From Costus lasius (lineage: Eukaryota; Streptophyta; Magnoliopsida; Zingiberales; Costaceae), in contig CM050449.1 of assembly GCA_027563935.2 (NCBI GenBank), forward strand, positions 82,677,178-82,741,177: DNA of 64,000 nucleotides, given 5' to 3'. This document shows positions 22,259 to 34,780 of this stretch, in pieces (the stretch's first letter is position 1; each line of letters opens with the position of its first letter). Position numbers and translations under genes: made by a program. The notes under the pieces are model-generated. The model did not search any database. It saw only the letters and a list, made by a program, of their open reading frames with translations, and was not told where the DNA came from.

Positions 22259-23535
22259 TAGGGTTTTTGGCTTGATATATATGATCGCCATCTTGTTGTG
22301 ATCCATGTTTGTTTTATGCGTTGGATAGATCTTCATGATGTCATGCGAAAATACATGCTATATGTTAGATGTATTTTGTTTACATTTAAGCTTGCGCATG
22401 TAATGTTTGTTTGCGCTCTTCATGATAGTTTTCAACCAAAATATTATCATGCGCGCCCCCTCATTTAGATCTATCTAAGCGCCTGCTTTAAACTCTTAGA
22501 CGGGTTAACAGGGTTGAAGTCATTAGTCAAGTCTGGACCCAACAGCCTAATCAGACCATCTGACAGCCTAGATGGGTCGGCTAGATAGCACCTGTGCGCA
22601 AGCAAAACAGGTGGCTATAGGTCGACTGCAGAAGGGCGTGTAGCGATGTCTGATTGAGGCGCCTAGTGAACGATCATGATTAAGGCCCGGGGTCACACCC
22701 GCTTGCCAAAAAAATCATGTGGGACGTTCAGCCCTTAAGGCATGCATAGTTGACCACTAGGTCGACACAAGTCAGTTATGACTGGGTGCATGCAAGGGCA
22801 GTGGGTCTGACTTGGTCTGATGAGTGGATACCTGCTAATGGACCGTTGTAAGGTAGTAGGGCACATAAGGAAATAAAATTGATACAATGGGTTTTTCTTT
22901 TTTTCGAAAATTTTATTTTCTGATTGGATCACATGTATGCATGTTTAACATGATTGGGTGTTTATTTAATCTTATGTGGGTTGCCCTTATTTTGTGTGCT
23001 GTGCTGGGGCCTGCGAGCCTGGAATTAATTTATAAATTTTGCTGTGATCTGCGATTCACACTTTAATTTATGAACATGTATAATTGACCTGCGTGTCAAA
23101 TCGTGTCTAGATAGATTAAAATGTAATTTAATCAGACATGGGCACAGAGCACACATGGCAGAGGTGCTTGCAGTCAGTGGCTTCACCAGGTGGGAGGTCT
23201 AGAGTTTGACTCTAGAACAGGCGCATACTGCCTGCAGGGCGCTTTGGCCCGAGCTGGGCTAGATGAAATGTAAAAGACCCATAAAGAGCTCACGTGAAGA
23301 TTTTTGTAAAACTAGGGTTTTACTTAGGCTTTTATGGGCGTTTACCACATAAGATAATTGTGCTTTCTATTTACTGTTTTAAGTAATATTGGCACATGAA
23401 TGTTTATATTCTTCTACTATCACTATAGAATTTGCATGATAGTAAGAAGATAAAAGGACCGTTAAAATCCAACGACCATATCAAGCTTGATTGCCTTCTG
23501 ACACGAAACCTCACTGTTCTGACTATCGTTGGGGC

Positions 23536-23771
23536 CGTGTTGTACCCACTCAGTGGGCACGCCCATCTATCTTCAGACGGTGTGCGATTACATCTACATG
23601 CTACAGAGAAGGGATTTATCTCTTCTCGTTGCTCAGCATAGCATGTGATGGTCCAGGGAGTAGGTCAGGTCAGCTTGACCATATAGGCTACATATTGAGC
23701 ATATGATAGCTGTATGGAGGCAGCCATCTGAGGAATCAGAAACTGTGTTGTACCAACTCAGTTGGCACAGT
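23536..23771 (+). promoter_or_regulatory. Paired bulged hairpins in the leader, unit 2
   Basis: Hairpin 1 (23536-23561): outer stem CGTG/CACG, 5-nt bulge TTGTA, inner stem CCCAC/GTGGG, loop TCA. Hairpin 2 (23742-23771): outer stem ACTGTG/CACAGT, the same bulge TTGTA, inner stem CCAAC/GTTGG, the same loop TCA. The stems differ by compensating changes while bulge and loop are constant. Retroviral dimerisation or packaging signals are the obvious analogy. Confidence 0.65.
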
Positions 23772-24072
23772 CTTCTGGATTGCCTAGATGAAGGGGAATC
23801 GCACGGGTTGGCGATTGGCATGGATGACCTACCGGTGATTAGTGCTTGAACTCTCTGTGTATCTTATCTCGCCTGAGCGGGACGCGGAGATCAAGTATGA
23901 AATCTGGATCCCATCTCACTAAAAGAGTTTCACTCTTTCGGGCTATTTTATTGGATTTTCAGTCAGATAAAATAGTGAGAAAAGAATCACTCTTAAGTCC
24001 TACAATGATTCTAACATGGATACTGACCTTGTTGTTCTTGCTATGTTGTAGATTCCTGCAGCAACGAACACC

Positions 24073-27000
24073 ACAGGGCTCAATTTGCGATCCATATTGG
24101 AAAAGGAGAAGTTTGCTCGGCCAAACTTCTCAGACTGGTACAGACAGCTTAAGATTGTTCTTAAAGCTGAGAGGAAGCTGTATGTCCTTGAGTCGGCAAT
24201 ACCGGCTCAACCCGCTGCGAACGCCACAAGAGCGGTTCGGGATGCTTATGAGAAGCATGTCAGTGATAGTACTGATGTCGCTTGCCTTATGCTTGCGTCA
24301 ATGACGCCCGAGCTACAGCGTCAGCATGAGGATTTGTCTGCTATTGATATTATAGCAAATCTCAAGATGTTGTATGCTGCACAGGCAAGGACTGAACGCT
24401 ATAACTTGACAAAACTTTTCTTTCATAGCAAACTGACTGAAGGGAGTCCAGTGGGAGCTCACGTACTCAAGATGATTGGGTACAAGGAGGCTCTAGAGAA
24501 CCTGGGACACACCATCAATCAGGAACTTGTTGTGGACATTATCCTGCAGTCTCTCCCGGCTTCTTTCGATTCGTTCATCATTAATTTTAATATGAACAAG
24601 ATCGACTGTACTCCGGCAGAGTTACTGAACATGCTCTGCACCACAGAGCAGACTCTTGAGAAGGGAAAGCCTTCATCCTCTGTCTTGATGGTTCCTTCAC
24701 GGAACAAGAGGAAGGGGAAGAAGGGCAAAACCCCTATCAAGAGCTACAACAAGGCTTTGAAACAAAAGATGAAGCGGTCAAAGGACAACAGATGCTTCCA
24801 TTGTGGCCAGCTGGGTCACTGGAAGAAGGACTGTAGAGCGCTCCAAGGAGAGAAGAAGGGAAGCAAGCCTTTCACTTATGGCTTAGATATTTACGTGACT
24901 GAAGTCATGGTAGCTTCTTCTATTTCATGGGTGTTGGACACTGCATGTGGAGTTCACATTTGTTCAAATGTGCAGGAACTCAAGAGAAGAAGACAGGTGG
25001 GATAGCATGAGGTGGACCTACGAGTTCGAAACGGAGCACGGGTTGCTACTGTTGCTGTAGGACAATATAACATCTCTTTACCATCTGGTTTTGTATTAGA
25101 ACTTGACAATTGTTATTTTGTGCCAAGCATAACTAAGAATATTATCTCTATTCCTGCTCTTGTCAGGAAAGGTTTCTCTTTTGAATGCAAAACTTTACAG
25201 TGTTGTATTTCATATGATAATATTATTTATGCAACTGGGTCGATTAACAATGGGTTATACATGTTGGACATGGAATGTTCTGTACAACAAATTGATAATA
25301 AGAAAGCCAAGTATGCTGATGACAGCACCTTGCTATGGCATAGTCGTTTAGGCCATATTAACAAGAAACGCATTAAGCGGTTGCATGACTATGGACTGCT
25401 GGGATCATTCTCCTATGAGGAGCTTGATACATGAAAAGCTTGTTTAATGGGTAAAATGACGAAGACTCCTTTTACTAATAAAGGTGAAAGGACTTCAGGT
25501 TTACTTGACCTTATTCACAGTGATGTGTGTGGGCCGTTTAGTAAACATGCCAGAGGTGGCTATTCATACTTCATTACTTTTACTGATGATTTCAGTAGGT
25601 ATGGTTATGTCTATTTAATGAGACATAAGAGTGAATCTTTTGACAAGTTCAAAGAATTCAAAAATGAAGTACAAAATCAGTTAGGCCGAAATATCAAGGC
25701 ACTTCGATCAGATCGAGGTGGTGAATACTTGAGTCATGAGTTTACTGACTATCTGAAGGAGTGTGGGATCATCTCACAGCTCACTCCCCCAGGAACACCG
25801 CAATGGAATGGTGTGTCCGAGAGGAGAAATAGAACCTTATTGGATATGGTTCGTTCTATGATGAGTCAGGCCACTCTACCTTACTCCTTTTGGGGATTTG
25901 CACTGGAAACAGCTGCAAAAGTACTAAACCGAGTGCCATCCAAGGCCGTTTCAAAGACACCATTTGAGTTATGGTATGGGAAACAGCCGAGCTTAACATT
26001 TATTAAAATCTGGGGTTACGAGGCTTATGTCAAAAAGCTCGCCTCTGGGAAACTGGAGAGCAGATCTAATAAATGTATCTTTGTCGGTTACCCTAAAGAA
26101 ACTAAGGGTTATTATTTCTACGATCCCAAAGAGAACAAAGTATTTGTTGCTCGAACGGCTATTTTTCTTGAGAAGGAATTTCTTCTGCAAGAGGCCAGTG
26201 GGAGAGAAATAAAGCTGGATGAAAATCCAGAAGAGGGACAAAGTAGTCATGCTCAGTTGGATGAGCCTGAGCAAATAGAACAGGTTAATGTTCAACCTGA
26301 GGCTCAGATATCACGGGAACCGCGTAGATCGGGAAGGATTCGTCGTCAGCCTGAGCGCTATGACGGAGTCTACATCATTAATGATGAACCCCTCACTTAT
26401 GCGGATGCGGTCAGTGGACCGGAATCAGCAAGTTTGCTTGAAGCTATGCGAGCCGAGATGGACTCCATGTCAGATAACCAAGTCTGGGATTTGGTTGATC
26501 CGCCTCCGGGAGTAATCCCTATAGGCTGTAAGTGGATCTTCAAAAGGAAGACAGACATGGATGGTAACGTAGTTACCTATAAGGGCAGGCTAGTTGTGAA
26601 AGGTTTCAAACAAATCTACGGGGTAGATTATGATGAAACTTTCTCTCCTGTAGCCATGTTCAAATCCATCCGAATTATTCTCGCGATAGCAGCATATTAT
26701 GATTATGAGATCTGGCAAATGGATGTGAAGACCGCTTTCCTTAATGGAAAACTGGAAGAGGATGTGTATATGACACAGCATGAAGGTTTCATCAATCCAT
26801 CAGAACGTCATAAAATATGCAAATTAAAGAAGTCCATTTATGGACTTAAACAAGCATCAAGAAGCTGGAATATTCGTTTTGATGAATCAGTCTGTGAATT
26901 TGGTTTCATCAAAAATGAAGATGACCCGTGTGTGTATAAAAGGTTTAGTGGGAGCGTGATTACTTTCTTAGTCCTCTACGTCGATGATATCTTGATCGTT

Positions 27001-27960
27001 GGAAACGATATTCCTGAACTGCATGCAGTCAAAGCATGGTTAAGAAAATGTTTCCAGATGAAAGATTTAGGAGAAGCAGCCTATGTACTAGGTGTGAAGA
27101 TCTATAGAGATAGATCTAATAGGCTTCTCGGGCTGTGCCAGAGTACTTACATCGATAAGGTCCTGGAGTGATTTCATTTAGAAAATTCTAAAAGAGGATA
27201 TCTTCCAGTCAGACATGGTCTGAATCTTTCAAAGAGCCAGTGTCCTCAAACACAGTCTGAGAAAGATGAGATGGACAATATGCCTTATGCTTCGGCTATT
27301 GGGTCCATCATGTATGCGATGTTGTGTACTCGCCCAGACGTCGCTTATGGGTTAAGCGTGACCAGTCGGTTCCAAAGTAATCCAGGGAAGGCACACTGGA
27401 TTGCGGTCAAGAACATTTTGAAATATCTTCGGAGAACCAAAGATATGTTCTTAATATATGGAGGTCAGGAAGAACTCAGTATTGAAGGATATACTGACGC
27501 TTCGTTCCAATCTGACCAAGATGATTTCCGATCGCAATCAGGCTACGTTTTTAGCTTGAATGGAGGAGCAGTGGTGTGGAAGAGTTTCAAACAATCAATT
27601 GTTGCTGATTCCACAACAGAAGCCGAGTATGTTGCAGCCTCAGAAGCATCAAAGGAGGCAGTATGGATTCGTAAATTCATACAAGAACTTGGTGTTGTTC
27701 CTTCGAGTGCAGATCCACTGGTTATCTTCTGTGATAACACTGGAGCGATTGCACAAGCAAAGGAACCGCGGTCACACCAGAAGTCCAAGCACATACAGAG
27801 AAGGTTTCATTTGATCAGTGAGATCATAGATCGAGGAGAGATCAAGATCTGCAAGGTTCATACAGATGACAATCTAGCTGACCCGCTTACAAAGCCTCTG
27901 GCGTAGCAGAAGCATGAAAAGCACTGTAATAATATGGGATTGAGATTCCTCAACCATTAG
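24073..27960 (+). pseudogene. Gag-Pol polyprotein of array A, unit 2
   Basis: This is the complete copia polyprotein frame (about 1,295 codons plus stop). The codon aligned with the Gag ATG of B and C is ACA (24073-24075). Domains in order: Gag capsid-type region, CCHC knuckle (about 24793-24834), protease, integrase, RT (YVDD 26977-26988), RNase H. A private stop is at about 25003-25005 (TAG; CAG in sisters). Stops at 25432-25434, 27169-27171 and 27904-27906 are shared with units 1 and 3. The natural terminator is TAG 27958-27960, followed by the purine tract 27970-27980. Confidence 0.92.
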
Positions 27961-27980
27961 TTTAAGTGCAAGTGGGAGAT

Positions 27981-29611
27981 TGTTGGGGTATGCCCTTAAG
28001 GCTAATGTTTGAGGCCTTGAGATAATTTCAGTATCATGTATAAACTATGTTTTATAAAGGCAATTGTTGTTATTCAGATTGTTACATTATCTGCTGCTGT
28101 ATGTATACTTTTGAATAATGTCTCATTGGTGTTTCAGCTTGGCTGACATGCAGTATTGTCCTTAGTCGAGATATCTTGGTGAACATGAGACAGCCTTGAT
28201 ATGATTGAGACTAATATGTGTTCTAATCTTATAGGATGCTTCGAGCATGGAATAAGATTTAGACGCATAGGTGCATTGGATGTACTGGACTGACCCTACT
28301 TAGGATATTCAGTTTTTGTCACAATGTGAATAATCCTTATAAACTAGCAAGTGTATACTCCCTCTGACTTGAGATCACTTGTGTTTCTAAATGATGATTG
28401 GCATTGTTTTGAGGTAGTTCAATATCATTTGAAAGATAATGGTTAAGGATTATCTTGGATGGTGGGCATGACTCATGTTAGGACACTGGTGATAGATATA
28501 GGATTGCCTCTCCTAGTTGGAGTGTGATGTTCTAAAGGGCCCCCTGGATGAGATGGTTGAGAAAGTGTATGGCCATACCCAGATGACTATGTTCATCTGA
28601 TCTAACCATTCTCATCATGTTGGAATTACAGGCTTGACAGGCTTGTCCAATGAGAACGTCCAGTGGCAAAGGGAACATGTATGCCGAGTGAATTGGATTC
28701 ACACTTGTGCTATGGTTTGGGTGTAGTCTTGGAAGACTCTTTCCTTCATATCGGGAGACAGTGATGTGTTGCTAGATACCCCTCTCTGATCGTGATAACG
28801 TAAGTTATCGTTACCGACATTGAAGGAAACCCTTAGGGTCGCACAATTTGATGATATGGCTTACTTATGTCAGATCGTGTGGACTGAATTGTTCTGGTTC
28901 AGTTTAAAGGAATTTAAACTCTGATTGGAAGTGAGATCTGGTCTGATCATGTTTGATTGATTAGGGCTTGAGATCGGTAAGCTTCGATCGAGAGAATTGA
29001 TGCTTGATCATAGAGATCAAGAGGGTCGAGAGATGTGTGGTTAGATCTTGAACCATTTGGTTCAAAGAGATCAAGACCATGGTGGGTTCGGTTTGGTCGT
29101 TGAACCAAATAGAATTGAACCGGTTCACTTGGTGAACGCATGGTTCAATTGAGAGAGGAGTTATCGATGGCTTCAAGTGGAGTTAAACATGGAGTTATGC
29201 ACTTACTATTTTTGGAAGCCGTTTTCTTTGAGAAAACGCCCCCATGTTCGAACGCCTATCTCTCTCTCTCGCCCCCTCTCCTCTCGTGTGGATGATCTTC
29301 ATGACAAGAGGAAGTTCGGCCAGCAAAGAGGAGAAAGACATCTCCTCATACACGATCTAGGACTCCTTGGATCTTTGCTAGCACAAGGAATACAAGGAAG
29401 AAGTCATCATCTTCTTGTGTGCGATTTCCTTTGGAGAAGAGCCGCTCGCCCTTTCTTCTTCCAAGTCGCCACTCAATCAATGGCAATGGTAACGCATCAT
29501 TTTATCCTTTTATGGTTGCTCATATTTTCTTGCCTCTCGATCCTATCAAACCTAGTTTTTCGCCTATGCAAGATCTTATAGATGCGCATGTGTACTAGGG
29601 TTTGACTTTCA
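27981..29611 (+). mobile_element. LTR3 of array A
   Basis: 1,631 bp with the same ends as LTR2, shared by units 2 and 3. It carries ATG GCA ATG at 29480-29488 followed by GT. Confidence 0.92.
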
Positions 29612-31441
29612 ATTGGTATCAGAGCTAGGGTTTTTGGCTTGATATATATGATCGCCATCTTGTTGTGATCCATGTTTGTTTTATGCGTTGGTTAGATCTT
29701 CATGATGTCATGCGAAAATACATGCTATATGTTAGATGTATTTTGTTTACATTTAAGCTTGCGCATGTAATGTTTGTTTGCGCTCTTCATGATAGTTTTC
29801 AACCAAAATATTATCATGCGCGCCCCCTCATTTAGATCTATCTAAGCACCTGCTTTAAACTCTTAGACGGGTTAACAGGGTTGAAGTCATTAGTCAAGTC
29901 TGGACCCAATAGCCTAATCAGACCATCTGACAGCCTAGATGGGTCGGCTAGATAGCACCTGTGCGCAAGCAAAACAGGTGGCTATAGGTCGACTGCAGAA
30001 GGGCGTGTAGCGATGTCTGATTGAGGCGCCTAGTGAACGATCATGATTAAGGCCCGGGGTCACACCCGCTTGCCAAAAAAAATCATGTGGGACGTTCAGC
30101 CCTTAAGGCATGCATAGTTGACCACTAGGTCGACACAAGTCAGTTATGACTAGGTGCATGCAAGGGCAGTGGGTCTGACTTGGTCTGATGAGTGGATACC
30201 TGCTAATGGACCGTTGTAAGGTAGTAGGGCACATAAGGAAATAAAATTGATACAATGGGTTTTTCTTTTTTTTCGAAAATTTTATTTTCTGATTGGATCA
30301 CATGTATGCATGTTTAACATGATTGGGTGTTTATTTAATCTTATGTGGGTTGCCCTTATTTTGTGTGCTGTGCTGGGGCCTGCGAGCCTGGAATTAATTT
30401 ATAAATTTTGCTGTGATCTGCGAATCACACTTTAATTTATGAAAATGTATAATTGACCTGCGTGTCAAATCGTGTCTAGATAGATTAAAATGTAATTTAA
30501 TCAGACATGAGCACAGAGCACACATGGCAGAGGTGCTTGCAGTCAGTGGCTTCACCAGGTGGGAGGTCTAGAGTTCGACTCTAGAACAGGCGCATACTGC
30601 CTGCAGGGCGCTTTGGCCCGAGCTGGGCCAGATGAAATGTAAAAGACCCATAAAGAGCTCACGTGAAGATTTTTGTAAAACTAGGGTTTTACTTAGGCTT
30701 TTATGGGCGTTTACCACATAAGATAATTGTGCTTTCTATTTACTGTTTTAAGTAATATTGGCACATGAATGTTTATATTCTTCTACTATCACTATAGAAT
30801 TTGCATGATAGTAAGAAGATAAAAGGACCGTTAAAATCCAACGACCATATCAAGCTTGATTGCCTTCTGACACGAAACCTCACTGTTCTGACTATCGTTG
30901 GGGCCGTGTTGTACCCACTCAGTGGGCACGCCCAGCTATCTTCAGACGGTGTGCGATTACATCTACATGCTACAGAGAAGGGATTTATCTCTTCTCGTTG
31001 CTCAGCATAGCATGTGATGGTCCAAGGAGTAGGCCAGGTCAGCTTGACCATATAGGCTACATATTGAGCATATGATAGCTGTATGGAGGCAGCCATCTGA
31101 GGAATCAAAAACTGTGTTGTACCAACTCAGTTGGCACAGTCTTCTGGATTGCCTAGATGAAGGGGAATCGCACGGGTTGGCGATTGGCATGGATGACCTA
31201 CCGGTGATTAGTGCTTGAACTCTCTGTGTATCTTATCTCGCCTGAGCAGGACGCGGAGATCAAGTATGAAATCTGGATCCCATCTCACTAAAAGAGTTTC
31301 ACTCTTTTGGGCTATTTTATTGGATTTTCAGTCAGATAAAATAGTGAGAAAAGAATCACTCTTAAGTCCTAGAATGATTCTAACATGGATACTGACCTTG
31401 TTGTTCTTGCTATGTTGTAGATTCCTGCAGCAACGAACACC
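29612..31441 (+). other. 5' leader of unit 3
   Basis: Near-identical to the leader of unit 2. Hairpin with TTCGA loop at 30568-30584, bulged hairpins at 30905-30930 and 31111-31140. The third hairpin has one stem base changed (GCAGG). Predicted splice acceptor at 31420. No gene seen. Confidence 0.75.
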
Positions 31442-33225
31442 ACAGGGCTCAATTTGCGATCCATATTGGAAAAGGAGAAGTTTGCTCGGCCAAACTTCTC
31501 AGACTGGTACAGACAGCTTAAGATTGTTCTTAAAGCTGAGAGGAAGCTGTATGTCCTTGAGTCGGCAATACCGGCTCAACCCGCTGTGAACGCCACAAGA
31601 GCGGTTCGGGATGCTTATGAGAAGCATGTCAGTGATAGTACTGATGTCGCTTGCCTTATGCTTGCGTCAATGACGCCCGAGCTACAGCGTCAGCATGAGG
31701 ATTTGTCTGCTATTGATATTATAGCAAATCTCAAGATGTTGCATGCTGCACAGGCAAGGACTGAACGCTATAACTTGACAAAACTTTTCTTTCATAGCAA
31801 ACTGACTGAAGGGAGTCCAGTGGGAGCTCACGTACTCAAGATGATTGGGTACAAGGAGGCTCTAGAGAAACTGGGACACACCATCAATCAGGAACTTGTT
31901 GTGGACATTATCCTGCAGTCTCTCCCGGCTTCTTTTGATTCGTTCATCATTAATTTTAATATGAACAAGATCGACTGTACTCCGGCAGAGTTACTGAACA
32001 TGCTCTGCACCACAGAGCAGACTCTTGAGAAGGGAAAGCCTTCATCCTCTGTCTTGATGGTTCCTTCACGGAACAAGAGGAAGGGGAAGAAGGGCAAAAC
32101 CCCTATCAAGAGCTACAACAAGGCTTTGAAACAAAAGATGAAGCGGTCAAAGGACAACAGATGCTTCCATTGTGGCCAGCTGGGTCACTAGAAGAAGGAC
32201 TGTAGAGCGCTCCAAGGAGAGAAGAAGGGAAGCAAGCCTTTCACTTCTGGCTCAGGTATTTACGTGACTGAAGTCATGGTAGCTTCTTCTATTTCATGGG
32301 TGTTGGACACTGCATGTGGAGTTCACATTTGTTCAAATGTGCAGGAACTCAAGAGAAGAAGACAGGTGGGACAGCATGAGGTGGACCTACGAGTTCGAAA
32401 CGGAGCACGGGTTGCTGCTGTTGCTGTAGGACAATATAACATCTCTTTACCATCTGGTTTTGTATTAGAACTTGACAATTGTTATTTTGTGCCAAGCATA
32501 ACTAAGAATATTATCTCTATTCCTGCTCTTGTCAGGAAAGGTTTCTCTTTTGAATGCAAAACTTTACAGTGTTGTATTTCATATGATAATATTGTTTATG
32601 CAACTGGGTCGATTAACAATGGGTTATACATGTTGGACATGGAATGTTCTGTACAACAAATTGATAATAAGAAAGCCAAGTATGCTGATGACAGCACCTT
32701 GCTATGGCATAGTCGTTTAGGCCATATTAACAAGAAACGCATTAAGCGGTTGCATGACTATGGACTGCTGGGATCATTCTCCTATGAGGAGCTTGATACA
32801 TGAAAAGCTTGTTTAATGGGTAAAATGACGAAGACTCCTTTTACTAATAAAGGTGAAAGGACTTCAGGTTTACTTGACCTTATTCACAGTGATGTGTGTG
32901 GGCCGTTTAGTAAACATGCCAGAGGTGGCTATTCATACTTCATTACTTTTACTGATGATTTCAGTAGGTATGGTTATGTCTATTTAATGAGACATAAGAG
33001 TGAATCTTTTGACAAGTTCAAAGAATTCAAAAATGAAGTACAAAATCAGTTAGGCCGAAATATCAAGGCACTTCGATCAGATCGAGGTGGTGAATACTTG
33101 AGTCATGAGTTTACTGACTATCTGAAGGAGTGTGGGATCATCTCACAGCTCACTCCCCCAGGAACACCGCAATGGAATGGTGTGTCCGAGAGGAGAAATA
33201 GAACCTTATTGGATATGGTTCGTTC
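31442..33225 (+). pseudogene. Gag-PR-INT of array A, unit 3, 5' part
   Basis: The frame begins at the ACA replacing the ATG and is open through Gag to a private stop in the CCHC knuckle at 32189-32191 (TAG; TGG in sisters). The shared TGA follows at 32801-32803. The reading is cut in the integrase core just after SERRNRTLLDMVRS by insertion of B. CGTTC at 33221-33225 is the left target duplication. Confidence 0.92.
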
Positions 33226-34780
33226 TGTAGGACCCCTTTCAAGAGGGGGGCGAAACCCTATTGGTGGCGCATGTATAAATTTCGCATGGAAGCTAGGGTT
33301 TCAAGAGATCTTAATATCGCATATGATCAACTTTCACACATTAGAATTGACAAGAGAAGGATCCATACCATCGCCATCTCTTGGATGGTGTCTTGGAAGG
33401 AGAGAGCAAGAGAGATCTCCTCCAAAGGTGACGCACACAATTGATGTCGCCTACTTTTCCTTGGTGCTCCTTGTGCTAGCAAGGCTCCAAGAAGTGCTTG
33501 TCGAATGGAAGGGAAGGAGACCTTCTTTGCTTGGCGATTTCTTGCTCCTTCTTTCGTCCACCTTCACTACGCAAGATGAATGCTTGAGGCGACGAGAGAG
33601 CAAGATGCGAGCAAGAGTGTAACGCAACTCATGAACGTGGAGGCGTTTTTCTATCTTGGAAACGCATCTTCCAAAAATAGCAAAAACATAAGTTCATGCG
33701 TTCATGCGATCATGAACAAACCGCATTTACCTCTTCTCTTTGAACCATGCGCTCAACCCATGAGCCGGTTCAATTTCATTTGGCTCAATGACCAAATAAA
33801 CCAAGCGACTTAGCCTAGATCACAATTGAACCCTAAGGTTCTTGATCTGACCGTTGATCTCTTGATGCTTCTGATCTCACCGATCTAGCATCTATTCTCT
33901 CAATCGAAGCTTACCGATCTGAAGCCCTAATCAATCAAACATGATCAGACTAGATCTCACTTACAATCAGAGATTAAATCCCTTTAAACTGAACCCAAAC
34001 AATTCAGTCCACACGATCTGACTTAAGTAAGCCATATCATCAAATTGTGCGACCCTGAGGGTTTCCTTTAAATGTCGGTAACGATAACTTACGTCATCAC
34101 GATCAGTGAGAGGTATCTAGCAACACATCACTGTCTCCCGATAGAAAGAAAAGAGTCTTCCAAGACTACACCCAAACCACAGCACAAGTGTGAATCAACT
34201 CACAAGGCATGCATTTTTCCTTTGCCACTGGATGTTCTTATTGGACAAGCGTGTCAAGCTTGTAACTCCAATATGATGAGCATGATTAGATCAGATGAAC
34301 ATAGTCACCTGGGTATGGCCATACACTCTCTCAATCATCTCATCCAGGGGGCACCTTTAGAACATCACACTCCTTAAACAAGGAGACGGCAATCCTTTAT
34401 CTATCACTAGTGCCCTAACCTGACTCAAGCTCATTATCCAAGATAGTCTATAATCATTATGTTTCAAATGATATTGAACTACCTCAAAACAATGACAATC
34501 ATCATTTAGAAAACACAAGTGATCTCAAGTCAGAGGAAATGTGCCACTTGTTACATTCAAGGATTATTCACATTGTGACAAGCAATTGAATATCCTAGTA
34601 GGGTCTGTCCAGTACATCCAATGCACCCATGAGTCTACACCTTATTCCATGCTCGAAGCATCCTATAAGATTAGAACACATATTAGTCTTAACCATATCA
34701 AGGCTGTCTCATGTTCACCAAGATATATCGACTAAGGACTTTACTGCATGTCAGCCTAGCTGAACAGCATTGAGACATTA
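33226..34780 (-). mobile_element. 3' LTR of B, distal part
   Basis: Starts TGTAGGACCCC (the CA end on the minus strand). The LTR is interrupted after ACATTA by C and resumes at 43944-44080. It also contains the minus-strand ATG GCG ATG at about 33377-33369. Confidence 0.93.

Larger units (their letters stand above)
22245..24072 (+). other. 5' leader of unit 2 (predicted intron plus a short exon part)
   Basis: About 1.8 kb without a usable frame separates the primer site from gag. It holds a hairpin with a TTTGA/TTCGA-type loop (23199-23215), two bulged hairpins (23536-23561 and 23742-23771) and a third hairpin (23868-23881). It ends in a pyrimidine-rich stretch and TTGTAG at 24051. 24052-24072 is open in the gag frame. 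Confidence 0.75.

Noticed and set aside
24073..24075. ATG to ACA change as loss of Gag start in array A
   Set aside because: If the LTR-located start and splice are right, this ATG is not the main start, so it was not counted as an inactivating lesion.
20614..29611. Array A as pure assembly duplication
   Set aside because: Units differ by private stops (25003, 32189), a private LTR1 deletion and LTR-specific substitutions. Read-level confirmation would still be decisive.
30247..30435. Small open frame in the leader as a captured host gene
   Set aside because: The corresponding stretch is disrupted in unit 2 and differs in B and C; no protein-like conservation.
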